A stretch of 64,000 nucleotides of DNA from Argentina anserina (GCF_933775445.1 NC_065875.1:13715001-13779000), one strand, 5' to 3'. Positions 34,440 to 47,007 are shown, counted from the stretch's first letter. Notes: a model not told the origin generated them from the sequence alone. Program-made: numbers and translations.

Positions 34440-37069
34440 TGTTACGACCCGAATCTTTTATTTTCGCAAAATAGTAATATCGTCCGCATTTTTAGTACAT
34501 TCTTAATCGAGATCCGATTTAGTCTCTTAGAGTTCGGATATTCTCGAAAAAGTGTTCGTCGGAGAAACGACAATTTCGGAAAGTTACTGTTCACGGGGGA
34601 GAGTATATATATATTTGGAAAGTTGCCATTTTGGGGGGGGGGAGGAAAAGAAAAAAAAGAAAAAAATTCCTGGATCGCAGCCGAGCCGAGCCCGACCCCG
34701 CCACTGTCTCGCCGCCGTTCTCCGCCGTCCGGCCGAAGTGGGCGGCCGCACGGGTCTCCCCTTGAAGCTTGGAGGGTCGCCGATCAATTGAGGTAGGTGG
34801 CGCCACCCCTAGCTCCGCCGTTCGGGAGCTACGACGCCGGGAAGCTCAGGCTGTCCTATTCCTCATTTCGCCGGAACTCTCTCCTCCGGCCACCATAGGC
34901 CGTGAAATCGGTCCCAAAAGAAGCGCAAGGAGCCGTATAGCAAACCCCCAAAAGGAATCAGTCTAATTCGCACCGAGGTATGAGAAACGACGATTTGAAA
35001 TTCTAGGGTTCATGATTTGGGGCTTTTCTATTTGCTTTCGATTGATGTGTTTGGACTTCGAATTTGCCTTAGTAGTGAACTAGAAAGTTGTTAGAAATGT
35101 TGTATAGATTGTGTTGATGAAACTTGGGGTTGATCGGAGGCCGCCGGTAGCGGCGGCGCCGCCATTGTTCCGGCGGCGCGTGGCGCATGAATCCAGCCGA
35201 GTGTAGGGCTTAAAATAACCCTCTCGGTGTAGGGAATTTGTGAGTGCCTTGTGAGATTGAGTTGATGAAGTTAAGGATCGTTATGATTTATTGAAAATAC
35301 GCGTTATCGGATTTGTAGATCGTGAAAATCCACCCGTTGGATTGATTTTGTTTTCGTCCTAAGAAGTGAAGATTAGTTAATCGGGTTACCAGATGTGTTG
35401 GTGGTTGACTTGGTCGAGAATAGGATTCTCGGTTTATTTCCTAGGCCATAAGGGTGTTTAGCTTATTAGGGTGAACTACGAATGGCTTGATCCCTTGTAA
35501 AGGGTACGTAGGCAGTCCAAACAAGGTTTGGGTGCAGCCACAATTATTTTAGATTAGATATCGGTTTACGTTTAAAAGTATCCAATTTTGATGCTAGGTT
35601 TCTGGCTACGAGTGGACGTTATTGTTAAGTATATGCATGCATGAATATTTATTTATGTGATTTCGGGTGTTATATAATTTAATTGCTTTGTCGTGATATT
35701 TGGTTGACTTGGAAATATATATGAAATATATATGTTTATAACGCTTTATTTGATTTAATCGGAAAGTGTGAATTTTTATCCGGGAACGGGGTTCTCATGA
35801 TTTGTTATATTCATATTGAGATTTATACGTACGGTTGGAAACCGTACTCGTTCTAATTATTCTTATCCGGTATCCTCTCCTCTAACTTGTTAAGTTAAAA
35901 GGGGCACGATCAACGGATAAGAATGATTTTCTATCCTATTCCGGTATCCTCTCCTTTAATCTTATAAAGGAGGCACGATCAACGGAATCATATTCCATTC
36001 TATCCGGTATCCTCTCCTTAGTAACATCAAAAGGGGGCATGATCAACGGATATGAATGATATTTATTTTTATGACTGTGATTGGCATCCTATATCATTAT
36101 TCCGCCTGGGAGGCGATGCCGCCTGGAAGGCGATGTTACGTGATATCACTTTTTTTCCTGGGAGGCGAGGTTATATAGCCGGCTAGGATATGATGATTTA
36201 ATACCCTCTCCGTGAACGTGACGTGACAGTATTGAAAACTTGAGATTTGATATGTATATATATTTTGGCCGGGGGCCTATAGTATGATGTTGTTATTTAG
36301 TTGACTAGCGGGGCTATTCCATTTCCGGTTATTTGCTATATTTATTGTGACTAGCGAGGCTAGTCGGCTTCTAGCCATTTGTAAGTATTTATGTAGACTA
36401 CCGGGGCTAGTCGGTTCTCTAGAATGATCGGATAGTATTATTTTGACTAGCGCGGCTAGTTTACTTTATGGCCTGAGTTATCCCTTTGACTAGCGAGGCT
36501 AGTCCAGTTTATATTATTGGATTCTTAGAATGACTAGCGGGGCTAGTCCAGTTTTACATTGAGTTATTAGTTTAACTAGCGGGGCTAGTCTATTTTGATA
36601 TTTCTAGAATAATTATCCGAGATTGGAAATCTCCTAAATTGATTAGATAGTTCCGAGATTTTAGTAATTATTTCGGGAATTATATTTTACGTTAAATAAC
36701 GACTTTGGTTGTCGTAAAGTGGGTTGAGTGGTTGTGGTAAGAGGAGCGGAAAGCTCCAGGGATCGATCGATGTTTTGTGTCTTAATGTCTCATAGCGAAA
36801 TAGACATCTTTATGAATGCTTTAGGTTGAGAATGTTTATAGTTGATGCTTGAATGTGTTTAAATGTTGTGGAGGCCGTTTTGATTGGAGAAGCAGATGGC
36901 TCGAGAAGTTTCGGGTGGATTGCGATTATTAGAAGTGTCGTTTTTTTGTGTAGGAAGGGTTGGCCACTTTCAGGGGAGGCTATGCCGAAATTTTGGTGTA
37001 TCTCCTCTGACAGTAGTCCCCTCACGATTCGTCTCGAAAATTGGGTATAATTTGGGGCGGGTCATGTCA
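34440..37069 (+). repeat. LARD 3' LTR (2630 bp)
   Basis: It matches the 5' LTR throughout. The main length difference is near 36110-36170, where an extra segment around a third CCTGGGAGGCGA unit is present. Confidence 0.95.
36303..36590 (+). repeat. Array of seven 17-bp hairpins, 3' LTR copy
   Basis: Same array, starting at 36303, 36349, 36396, 36445, 36488, 36532 and 36574. Loops are GGG, GAG or GCG, while the GACTAGC/GCTAGTC stem is mostly unchanged. Confidence 0.9.
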
Positions 37070-39439
37070 CATGCTATGATTTATTACCTTAATGATCATC
37101 TTCTATTTAATTGTTGCATGACTTGTTGATGATAGGACTTCATGTGCATGGCTTCTTCTTGTTCCACTCTATCTCCCAAGCCGTGAGTAACTCTCCATGT
37201 AGGCATGACTCTTCTTTATTTTCTCTAGTATTATTTCTTAAATCCAATATGAAAATAAAATCATAAGTAAGAGATAATTAGTTTCGAAAATTATGTCCTA
37301 ATCTAGACAATTGTTGTCTTAAAAAGACACATATAATATATGAGCTTAACTAGATTAGGAAAGTTTCTAATTTGCAAAAAGGAAACTTGCTAGAACAAGT
37401 AAGTTATTAGAACATAAATGTTCATTTAAGAAAGTTTCGCAAAAAGAGTTTCAGTTCAAGTAGGACTTTCCTAAATGATACGTTTCCTAGTTTAACAAAG
37501 ATTCCTAGGGCAAGAATGACTCAAAATATCGCTAATGCGACCAAAACGTAAAAAGATGAAGACTCCTAATTCAACTAGGTTTTCTAGTCTTATAAGGATT
37601 CATACTCAAACTAGGACTCTAGACCAATTCTGCGTTTTTAACTCATGTAAGTACAAAAATGCATCCAATACAGCTCAAGACTCTTACTACGACTCAATGA
37701 CTCAATAGTACAACAATAAAGGCTAATAAAAGTACAAATTGAGGTAAAAACATGTTAAGAACGTCGCACAAAATGCTCCTATCAATCTTATGGTTTGCCC
37801 ACCTTTTCACAAGATCTCTTAGCATGAACTCATCATGCTTCTCTCGCATAGACAGCAAAACCTAATCACAAGTTCATACAATTAAACTATATTAGACAGA
37901 CATCTACAAAAAGAGCATCAACAAGGGATTTAATATGTTCTCCAACATCTCAAACAATACACATCACATTAAAAATTTGATCAATAAATATCAACCTTTT
38001 AACTACTTAAACAACATGAATCTCTGCATTGTAAACAATGCAACCTATATATCACTAGCAATGCGAAGACTCAACAAAAATAGCTAAATCAATAGTCTTC
38101 CTCTCATTCATCGTCATTTTGACACTTTGATTCTCCCCAACCCCAGTAACCTGCAAACACCAATCACCAGTGAAATTCAATACATGAAACTCAAATTAAC
38201 TTCACAGTACAAGAGACTAAATTGAAGTAGCTACCAGCTTCAGAGAGCCACAGTTCATAAACCGAAGTTGAAAATGACAATCGCGGCAATAGATGAAAAT
38301 ATAGAGTCGTACCCAACACCAATTTCTTATCAAACTGAGGATTTAGTTTACAATACCCAGCTTTCAAACACCAAATCTATAACCCAATTAGCAGAAACCC
38401 CAAATTGTAAACCTAAATCCCAAAAATGGCAAAAAAAACCTTAGCAGCTAACATCGATTTATAGAAACGAATATTCCCAATCCAAATCGCATACCTCAAT
38501 AACCCCAAAATGCGAATCATACAACCAAAAAGAAACCAAATTCGAAATCACAAGTTTGATAGAGAACCTTACCAGCATAGAATAAAGGGATTAATGAGAA
38601 CCATGGGCTCGTACAGATCTAGGTTTAGTGTATGAGGTATGGATCTGGGAGAGAGAGAGAGGTATGGGTTTGATAATATGTAGTACTGTCATTAAAGGCA
38701 ATATGTGTAGTAGTGCCTTCCTCTCTGATAAAATCTCATCTCCGTTATGATGTTAATACTTATATATTTAGATCAATTTGTTCGATTAGATTGGAGTTAG
38801 AGTTTTGAAATGTATCGAAAGATGGCTTACAACATCGACGAGCTCACATCGCTATCCTACTTATCACCGTCACTGACCAGAAGGATCAGGAGGTTGACGG
38901 AAATGGAAACAAACTAATGTAAACAACCTTTGATGCAAAACTTACATTAAAACCCACAATTAAAATCAAAACTTTTTAATCCCCAAATACACAAAAATAC
39001 AAAAATGAAAGGACAAAAAGATTTAGGGTTCTGGGGTTGGGCTCTTACATCTTGGAGAGTCTGTAAAGTGCTCCACCAGTGATGTTGATGACGCGGAGGA
39101 GGGCGTGCTCAGCCTTGAGATCCTTGTCGATTCAGGTTGAGTATGGTTGGAATTGGTTCCTGGGTTAGAAGATGATGACTATGGTGCCCGATGGTAGTGG
39201 CCGGAGATCATGAAGAACATATATGGGTTGCAGAAGATATCATGAAGGGAAATCATGAGAGATCGAGATAGAGAGAGAGAGAGAGAGGCGCGACTATTTG
39301 TGGATTTTAGGTTAGGATTCTCACAACTTCAATCTATACTAATGGACAAAGATGAGAATGCCCTGACGATAATTAAAAGCATTGTTAGTCATTCCCTGAT
39401 TGATGCATCTAAAACTTCTTATTCAACACCATTGTAAAA

Positions 39440-39715
39440 CAAATATTGTATGAAGAAATTCAGACAATGCTTTGGAAAAGATAAAAACCCATTGTCCTCG
39501 ATACGGGTATAGACGATATCCTATTACAATACCATTGTCTTTAGCCAAAATATGGACAATGTATTTTGTGGCCAGATATAAAATATTATTTTACATGAAA
39601 TCTGACAATGATACCTACAAAACCATTGCTTATTTTGAAACCATTGTCTGAATTTTCAAACAATGGTTTTTTTTTTGTCGTGCATTGTCTACTAACTATT
39701 GTCTATTTGATATTT
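39440..39715. repeat. CACTA right subterminal array
   Basis: About ten CATTGTCT/AGACAATG-type motifs in mixed orientation (for example CCATTGTCTTTAG, AACCATTGTCTG, GCATTGTCTAC) mirror the left-end array. Confidence 0.75.
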
Positions 39716-39728
39716 TAGCCTAGTGTAA

Positions 39729-40536
39729 GCTGTATGAAAAAAACAAAAGCTAGAAGGAATAAAATATTACTAAAAGGCATAATGCTTTCACAGCAACAAG
39801 TCTGTGGCATGCCAAATTGCCAAGAATATGATCCTATAAATTCCTTATCTAAGTATCAAGATCATGAAGTTAAAGCAAATGATCATGCACAATACACATG
39901 CCTTCATGTTCTGCATTATCAAATGGGTAATGGGCGAGAGATACACATGCACATGCTCAATTCTTCTAGTACCTATTTACACATGCTCCATTTCAATACC
40001 CTATTTCTTACTTAACACATGCATACCTCATGTATTTCCACTTTAGCTACACAAACTCAATTTCCAAAGTATTTTGCATACTCATTTACTGACTGGCAAT
40101 AACTTCTGTCACCCATTAAACACATTCCAAGCAACGTACTGTGCTCATTCCCAGCAACATATATACCATATACATTCACAACCACATTTACCTTTTCACA
40201 AACAACCTGATGCATCATCCATCTTTTATTTTTTAGCATATAAGTATGCACGTACTCAACTGTTTTTTACTTGGTTGATGTTACTCATAAAACAAAACAA
40301 AGGATGAAATTAAGCTATTGTTACTTAGTTGTTGTTACTCAGAAAACAAAACAAAAGATGATATTCAGCTGTTGTTACGCATCAAGAAAAACGTATATAT
40401 ATCCAACCCTCCCCCATCAACCAACTACAAGCCAAGATTTATCAAGCCAACTTTTATCAAGCAGGTCTTATCAAGCCAAAACATCACAAAAATCCATCCA
40501 AGCATAAGCAAGCACGCAAAGAAACAAATGGCTTAC
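39729..40536. other. Non-coding flank with short tandem phrases
   Basis: Continuation of the sequence broken by the CACTA element. Near 40275-40375 a ~51-bp phrase (GTTACTCA(T/G)AAAACAAAACAAA) occurs twice, and near 40430-40490 a TTATCAAGCCAA phrase recurs about three times. No gene. Confidence 0.45.
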
Positions 40537-40778
40537 CAGACTCATATACGCATTCCCTGGGGCTTCCTCTAAAGCCTCCTCTTGTACAAACTTGGAAGAA
40601 TCAAATGAGTAGCCAGCCACATCACTCAATTACTCCTCTAGTACAGATTTGGGAGAATCAAATGAGAAACCAGCCACATCACTCAAATCCTCCTCTTGCA
40701 CAGACTTGGGAAAATCAAATGAGGAACGAGCCACATCACTCAAATCCTCATCTTGTTTAGACTTGAAAAAATTCACTG
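40537..40778 (-). pseudogene. Exon-like fragment encoding 20-residue tandem repeats, unrecognised
   Basis: On the minus strand, a TTCCAG acceptor at 40779-40780 and a GTAAGC donor below 40537 bound 242 bp. Its frame carries about three and a half 60-bp units. Each unit encodes LSDVAGFSFDSPKSVQEED with variation at a few positions. Substitutions mostly keep the protein pattern, which argues for past selection as coding sequence. One unit has an in-frame TAA where Asp is expected. No family is recognised and no neighbouring exon could be assigned. Confidence 0.5.
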
Positions 40779-42888
40779 CTGGAACCAAGCCAAGACTACA
40801 CACGCATATTCATGACTAAGTTGCTAGTCATGCAAGTCATCACTCATCCCACGCTAAAATGAGACCAAGAATACAAGCCCTCATACCCCAAGTATTCAAA
40901 AGTTCCAAGCTACACTGAAGCCTTAATAACATGCAAAGGAAAGATAGGGGAAACTCATATACTAAAGGTTTTGACATCCTTGATAAGACATTACAAAGTC
41001 TCTTGAAATACCAAGATTAAGCCTCAATTCAAGCCTATGCATCATATGTTGGTCATGGAATTTGTTTCATGTTTACTGATGTTACTGTTTGCATCAGTAT
41101 ATCACCTTCTTTGCGGCTGTGACATCAACAATTATACCCATTTACTGCTAGGAATAAAGCTGATGATCAAATTTCTCCACAAAGGAACTGAAGCTGAGTT
41201 CAATCTTATTTATGCAATGAAGAATGTCCATTAATTTAAAGGAAGGGAACACACAAAGTTCAATCATGAAGCATTTATTCAAGTCTCATGCCTTCATATG
41301 CTACTGATCGATTTTAGATAGTCAAGCATCCATATCCTCAAACCTAAATTCGGCAACATCATGCCTTCAATGCCTAAGCACCTCCTCCCCAAATACTTTC
41401 ATTTCCTTGAAACCAAGCATCGAGTGACATACCTATATTTCTCCCTTTTTTTTTTATCCAAAAAAAAAAATCCCAACCATTTTTCATGATTCTTTTTTTT
41501 ATTCACTCAATATTATCTACCAAACAACCAAGCAAATCATTGAGCTTATACTAAAATAAAACATACACTTGAATGAGCTTATGCCAAACAAAAATATATA
41601 TACTAAAAACAATTTCATGCCAAACAAAAATATTTCAAACATTAAGCATACAAGCACCTATCATGCCAAGCTCTCTCTAAGGTCGTGTGTCCAACAAAAA
41701 CCTAACAAACATACAAAGGCTATTTACTTCAATCCCTTATTATGCAAGATTATATATTCATCAGAAACTAAGTGAGAACTATGCCAAGCTAATTTTATAA
41801 AATGCAAATGTACTCCTAATTGGCCATCAGTGGCACCAAGAGGAAGTTACAAGCTAAAATTATCACAATACTTGTCTAAGACATTAGTATTCAAATCCAA
41901 GCATTAAATGAAATTCATAGTCTAGGACTCGGGAATGATTTATTGAATTATTGTTATTGCATTAAATGCTTGTGAAAACCTAAGGCTAGACAACTTTTTT
42001 AAATAGGATTGTTAGAATGTTATAGACCTGAGAGTAATGAGGTTCTGGTATACCGATCTAGGACCTCTCGGTGTCGAAACTGTAAAACCCTTGGAGGGGC
42101 AATGCCATGTTACCATTCCACCTTATGCGCTATTCATTTATTTTAGGGTATTGTTTTAAATGGATACTCTCATTCACTTATTGTATTTTTAGCAATAAGC
42201 GTAGTTGCCCTCAACTTAAGGGGTGACTCTATTCCTTCCTTGTCGTTTGGATCAGTCATGCATTCATAATATTTATTACAATCCTATAAAAATGGCCCTA
42301 TTATTTTTGCATGATGTATTTATTAAATCTGCATTTTGAGAAAATGTTTTCTCTAAGCTCAAACTACCCTCAAACGTGTTATAAAACTTTATATCTTTAC
42401 CTAGTTTTGTTTTCAAACTCATGGGTGGGCTGGCCCCTATTGGGTAAGCGAGGACGACGCTCACCCCTACTATAGTGTTCTTGCAGGTTAATCTATTTTT
42501 CGGAGCTAGGAGTCTTGCCTTAGAGAACCATCGTTCTATATGTGCCTTTAGTTGATTTTGCTCCTTTGTTATGTAAGTTTGTAGTTTCTAAGGTTGTTTG
42601 TAATCAGTTGTCACCATTTGTTTTATTTCTACTTTTGGGTTGTTGTTGTTCGGTTATAATTTGGGCCGGTGACATTTCACCATCTTCCGTCTCTTGTTTT
42701 GTTGAATTCGCAACTCTTGTAAATCGCGGAAATGTTTACAGTTGTTAGTTTCGCTTATTGTCCTTGTTCAAAATTTTATTCAAATGTTTTTCATCATCTT
42801 AGTGAGTGTAATACTTGAATTACGCTTGCTAATCGTTAAAATATTTCAAATATACTGTTTACATTCTTTTCCGGGATGTGACACATGA
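40779..42888. other. Long non-coding stretch, no gene seen
   Basis: AT-rich, with a T/A homopolymer hairpin-like stretch near 41446-41470. Scattered short frames have no protein character. The part at 42480-42880 is T/G-rich and could be LTR-derived, but no boundaries or duplicate were found. Confidence 0.4.
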
Positions 42889-43490
42889 TCTTTGGTTGAC
42901 GACAGCAGCACCTAGGCACCGTCCTAGTCCCCAGTCACCACCGTCCCTATACACTGAACGGATTCCTTCAAGGAGATGAAGATGAATCCCAAGAACCATC
43001 GGTCCTTGAGGTCCCCTTCCCTTCCCAGCTCCACTATAAAGAGAGAGAGAGAGAGAGAGAGAGTTGCTATTTCAATGGCAGGGATTCACTCCAACTCATT
43101 CTAACCCGAGGGGGTTCATTCCACTTCAATCCAACTGATCCAAACCCAGAAAAACCCAGAAGCTTCAAGCAAGAGAGCATACTTTATCTCTTTTATTCAA
43201 ACCATCACCCACGTTACCTTAATTATCACTCAAACTATGCAATCTCATCTCTACTAAACTCACAAGCATCCAGCTTCCTTACCACGCATTTTGTAAGCTT
43301 CATCAATTTGATTTAATATCCTGTTGTTACAATCAAGTGAATCAATTTTGTTACAGTCAAGCGAATCACTGTTGTTACAGTCAAGTGAATCATTGCTGTT
43401 ACTATCAAGTCAGATCAATCACAACAAAATCGTTCTTGGATCATTTCCTCGATCGATTTTGGGGCTAGTCACACCGCAAAAATACCCTCT
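42889..43490 (+). repeat. LTR-like repeat block, copy 2
   Basis: Direct repeat of 19777-20101 with about 280 bp of extra sequence (43036-43320) containing a GA microsatellite. It ends CCCTCTTACA, corresponding to CCCTCATA before the primer-binding-like site of copy 1; no such site follows here. Confidence 0.6.
43041..43063. repeat. GA microsatellite
   Basis: Uninterrupted GAGA run of 23 bases within LTR-like block copy 2. Confidence 0.95.
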
Positions 43491-44615
43491 TACACCTTTC
43501 ACGTCCAATGAAGGAATTTTACAACCAAGACCTTAAGAATTTAGACTTTTATTTGAATGAAAACACGAACATGATCAAACACGTTTTGACAGCTTACCGA
43601 TTAGAGAGGAGAAACAAAGAGGAAAAGAGGGCACATATAGGAAAAAAGAATAAAACTGCACCAACATAGAACCTTTTCTATATCCTACTTGATTGCTTGC
43701 TAAAGTGAGGAGAATAGTTGACATTAATGGATTGCACCATAAAGATGTAGACTAAACATTAAAATCAACAACAACAACAACAACCCCCTAACCACTACAA
43801 CCTGAAATCTCAGTAATATAAAATTCGATGAATTTACAATTCTATTGTCTTTAAGACTACTCTGCATTTGTCAATACTAAAACCCCAAAAATTTAGCTGC
43901 TGAGAAAATTTCACCAATTTGGTTGATCAAAAAACTAAGCTTCCCTACATGATAAAACCACAAAGGAATTCACAAAACAACAACAAATAGAAAATGTTAG
44001 ACCTAATTATGCAGGTGCCGCAAAGCCTCTAATTCCATCAAACAACAAAATCGCAAGTACATATGAGATTAAAGAACAAGTTTTCACTGGAAACTAGAAG
44101 CTTCACCGTAATCAACTGAGTTTCGGATTAACTAAACCCCGATGTTAGATTCATTTTCATTGAAATAACTAAGGAAAGCAGAAGGCTTGAAACCCTATTA
44201 TCTTACTTGGAAAGCTCAAGGGAGAAGATGACGAAAGCATCGAGGTGAATGGAACCGTACTTGATTTTTGTTGCGAGGCGAGAGTGACGGAGACGGGTGG
44301 GTGTTTGTTTTGTAGCGTCGATGGCCAAGTGGGAAACGAAGCAGCGAACAAGGCTCACTAACGTATGAGCTCTGAGGGCTATAAACCTATTTTTCTCCCT
44401 TTTCTTCTTTTTTACTGTAAAAGAAACAAATTATTTGGTTTTTTTTCTAAACTAAAACAATTACTTTAGAGTAACTAAAATTATACATAATGACTTGTAA
44501 ATGCAAATTACACAATGCAACCTATGATGGATGAAAAACTGTTGGATCATATCTAACTTATTACGAATCCAAACCACCTACATCATGTGAAGTTTTTCAA
44601 GTGAATAAACTAAGG
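43491..44615. other. Intergenic; possible decayed first exon on the minus strand
   Basis: Around 44210-44350 (-) a GC-richer stretch ends in a good GTAAGATAA donor and has a TATA-like AT block upstream, near 44380. The pattern suggests a promoter plus first exon, but neither frame is recognised and no downstream exons were found. The rest is AT-rich, with a CAA microsatellite near 43770. Confidence 0.3.
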
Positions 44616-45078
44616 TTAGAGCATCTGCACCTATAAAATGGGTTTGCTCAAGAAAATGGTGGGTCCGGAAGTAAATTTTGCTTCAAGTAAATCGATTTCA
44701 AAATTTACTCAAGCAAATCGATTTTTCCACACACCCATTCACAATTTGATCGAGCAATTCAATTTTGTCTTGTTTTGAAATGATTAAAAAAATTATTGGA
44801 TATATTTAAAACCAACAATAATGTGCCTATTGTCGTTATCGACTCTATATTATATAAGATTTCTGATAGATTTTCGACTAATAGAGAATTGACACGTGTC
44901 ACTGCCACGTGTCATTGTCGGAAAAATAATTGGATCAGATTTCTGGTGAGATTTTCTACCAATTGGCTATAAATTGTCTAATATTACTCATTCTATACTC
45001 ACACCATTGTGAAGAATCAGAGCAGATTTAGGATCCTTCTATCTAAACACTTAGCAGCATTTCCTTGTTCATGCACCA

Positions 45079-46389
45079 ATGAATCCTTTCAGCTTCCACA
45101 ATTTTTTCGGGCGGAGACAACGTCAACAAGAAAAGGATGACCATATGGAGCAATCATTCGTCAATCAGGTGGTCATGGCGAAAGCACAACACAATGATGA
45201 ACCAACACGGCCAATCGGTTCAAGTCGCGGTAAAAAACCGAATAAGCCACGTCATAGGCTATCTAGGGGACACAATCTCATGGAATATTACTTCATTGAA
45301 CGTCCAATCTTCGACTCACAAGACTTTCGCCGGAGGTACAGAATGAGCAGATACCGATTCAACATTATCATGACGGTCCTCTACAACCAAGACCAATCTT
45401 GGAACCAAGAGAAGACGCCACTTGTTTGCTAGGGCTACTTCCCCAAAAAAGATAACCGGGGCTCTACGAATGCTGGCGTACGGGTCAGCCGCAGATCAAT
45501 GTACTGAAATTACAAGGATGGGGCAATCGACTACCCTCCATTGTATGAAGGAGTTTTGCAAGCATGTGGTTCACCTCTATGGTCCAAGATACCTCTGTAG
45601 TCCAACACTGGTAGAACTTACGCGACTACTAGCTAAAGGTGAACGCCGAGGCTTTCCAGGTATGATTGGAAGCATCGACTGTATGCATTGGGAGTGAAAG
45701 AACTGCCAAACCTCCTATCAAGGGGCATATTCGGGTCGAAAGGGTCGCCTAACGGTTATCTTGGAGGTCGTGGCCTCCTATGATACGTGGATATGGCACA
45801 GTTTCTTTGGGTGTCCTGGAGCTAAAAATGACATTAACGTGCTCCACATATTGAATGTGTTCTCTGAGATCCTTGCCGAAAGAGGTCCAACTGCCGTTTA
45901 GGAAGTCCACGGACATAGATACTTGACAGCTTATTATCTGGTTAACGGAATATATCCAAGGTACTCTACATTTGTCAAAACCATTCCCAATCTCCAAACG
46001 CCGCAAGATAAGCTCTTTGAAAAGAAACATGAGGCATACCAAAAATATGTGGAGAGGGCATTTGGCATCTTGCAATCTTGATGGACAATTATATGTCACA
46101 GTTGTACAATGCACCACAAATCACTAATGACTACCATCATGTTAGCTTGCATTATATTGCATAACATGATTGTTGAGGAAGAGTACGTGGAGGATGAAGA
46201 GGAAGAATATGAGGAAGAAGAAGACTTGCAAAACCCATTAAGGACTTTCCAGGTTTATGATGGGTCGGTGGATGTATGAGGGAATCGAATTCGTTTTGAG
46301 CCAATCAGTAGAGATGTAGCCAATATACAACAGTTTCACGACCGTGTTGCTGATCTCGACTCCGTTTACATCCATAGAGAGCTCTAGAG
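45079..46389 (+). pseudogene. PIF/Harbinger DDE transposase, disabled
   Basis: ATG at 45079 opens the N-terminal part (FFGRRQRQQEKDDH, then RRRYRMSRYRFN). DDE-core motifs follow: PGMIGSIDCMHWE (first Asp, near 45660-45697), SYDTWIWHSFFGCPGAKNDI with the second Asp near 45835, and YVERAFGILQS with the Glu near 46055. The Glu-rich segment at about 46175-46225 (EEEYVEDEEEEYEEEE) is usual before the C-terminus. Stops near 45431, 45697, 45900, 46080 and 46278, with a frameshift near 45430, abolish it. Its role was cutting and pasting at TTA-type targets with the partner Myb-like protein. Confidence 0.92.
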
Positions 46390-47007
46390 AGACTTGGTGA
46401 AACACATTTGGAGGGTGGAAATGGAGAAATACTCTAAATATGTTATATTATTTGTTTTCATTCCATTTGTATTTAATTATTAAGGTCGTATGTGTTTAAT
46501 TTAAGTATTTATTTAAATTTAAGTGTGGGTTTAAATTTAACGTGTATTTCAATTTCATCTTAATAAATAAATTGCATTTTTATTTCTCGATTAAATTACA
46601 TAAAATTGAAATTACATAAAATTAAAATTGCATAAAATTAAAATTGCATAAAATTAAAATTACATAAAATTTAAATTTAGTACAATACTATAACTATCAT
46701 ATAAATAGGACGCGGCTTGGGTGACTTGGGTGATAACAATCCGAATATGTTTCATCGCTAGGTTGATCTTGACTAGCTCCTCCGTCATTAAGGATTTCTA
46801 GTTTTTTTTTGGTAAAATACATTTTCCAGATTAGGGTCATAGCCTTCAAATCCATTATCATGATCCTTGTGTCATTCTCTTGTTTCTTTAATCATAACTT
46901 TTCTTCCACCCTTGATTCCTTCCGCTTTTGAATGTCTATGTACTCCGTGTAATAATTAAGCTCACTTTTCATTATGTGCTAGCCTCTTGGCATGCCATAA
47001 TGCTTGG

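Larger units (their letters stand above)
28595..37069 (+). mobile_element. Non-autonomous Ty3/gypsy LTR retrotransposon (LARD), 8475 bp
   Basis: The two 2.6-kb direct LTRs (28595-31197 and 34440-37069) start TGTTACGACCCG and end in TGTCA. They enclose 3.24 kb and are flanked by the perfect 5-bp duplication CATGC (28590-28594, 37070-37074). A Met-tRNA primer-binding site follows the 5' LTR and a polypurine tract precedes the 3' LTR. No gag, protease, RT or integrase frame survives inside. A decayed chromodomain-type tail at the 3' end points to a Tekay/Del-like chromovirus ancestor. Giant LTRs with no coding capacity is the definition of a LARD. Confidence 0.93.
27300..37784. mobile_element. 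Solo-LTR-like element, copy 2, itself split by an LTR retrotransposon
   Basis: Starts TGATAGATCG and ends AATGCTCCTATCA, as copy 1 does (16484-18033). It is flanked by a perfect 5-bp duplication ATCTT (27295-27299 and 37785-37789). Sequence from 27330 onward (for example CAGGGATCGTTCAGTCCGGG and TAGAGCCTTAGGGGATCATC) follows copy 1 closely. Without the nested retrotransposon it is about 2005 bp, with extra sequence near 37290-37600 that copy 1 lacks. Confidence 0.85.
25730..39725. mobile_element. Non-autonomous CACTA transposon, host of a nested insertion
   Basis: The left end CACTAGGCCAAAAATC and the right end (reverse complement CACTAGGCTAAAATATC) are CACTA-type inverted termini. The 3-bp duplication TAA flanks both sides (25727-25729 and 39726-39728), the CACTA/En-Spm size. 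Both ends are packed with CATTGTCT/AGACAATG subterminal motifs. Leaving out the nested 10.49 kb gives a 3.5-kb element. No transposase domain was seen in the remainder (25950-27295, 37790-39440). Confidence 0.9.
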
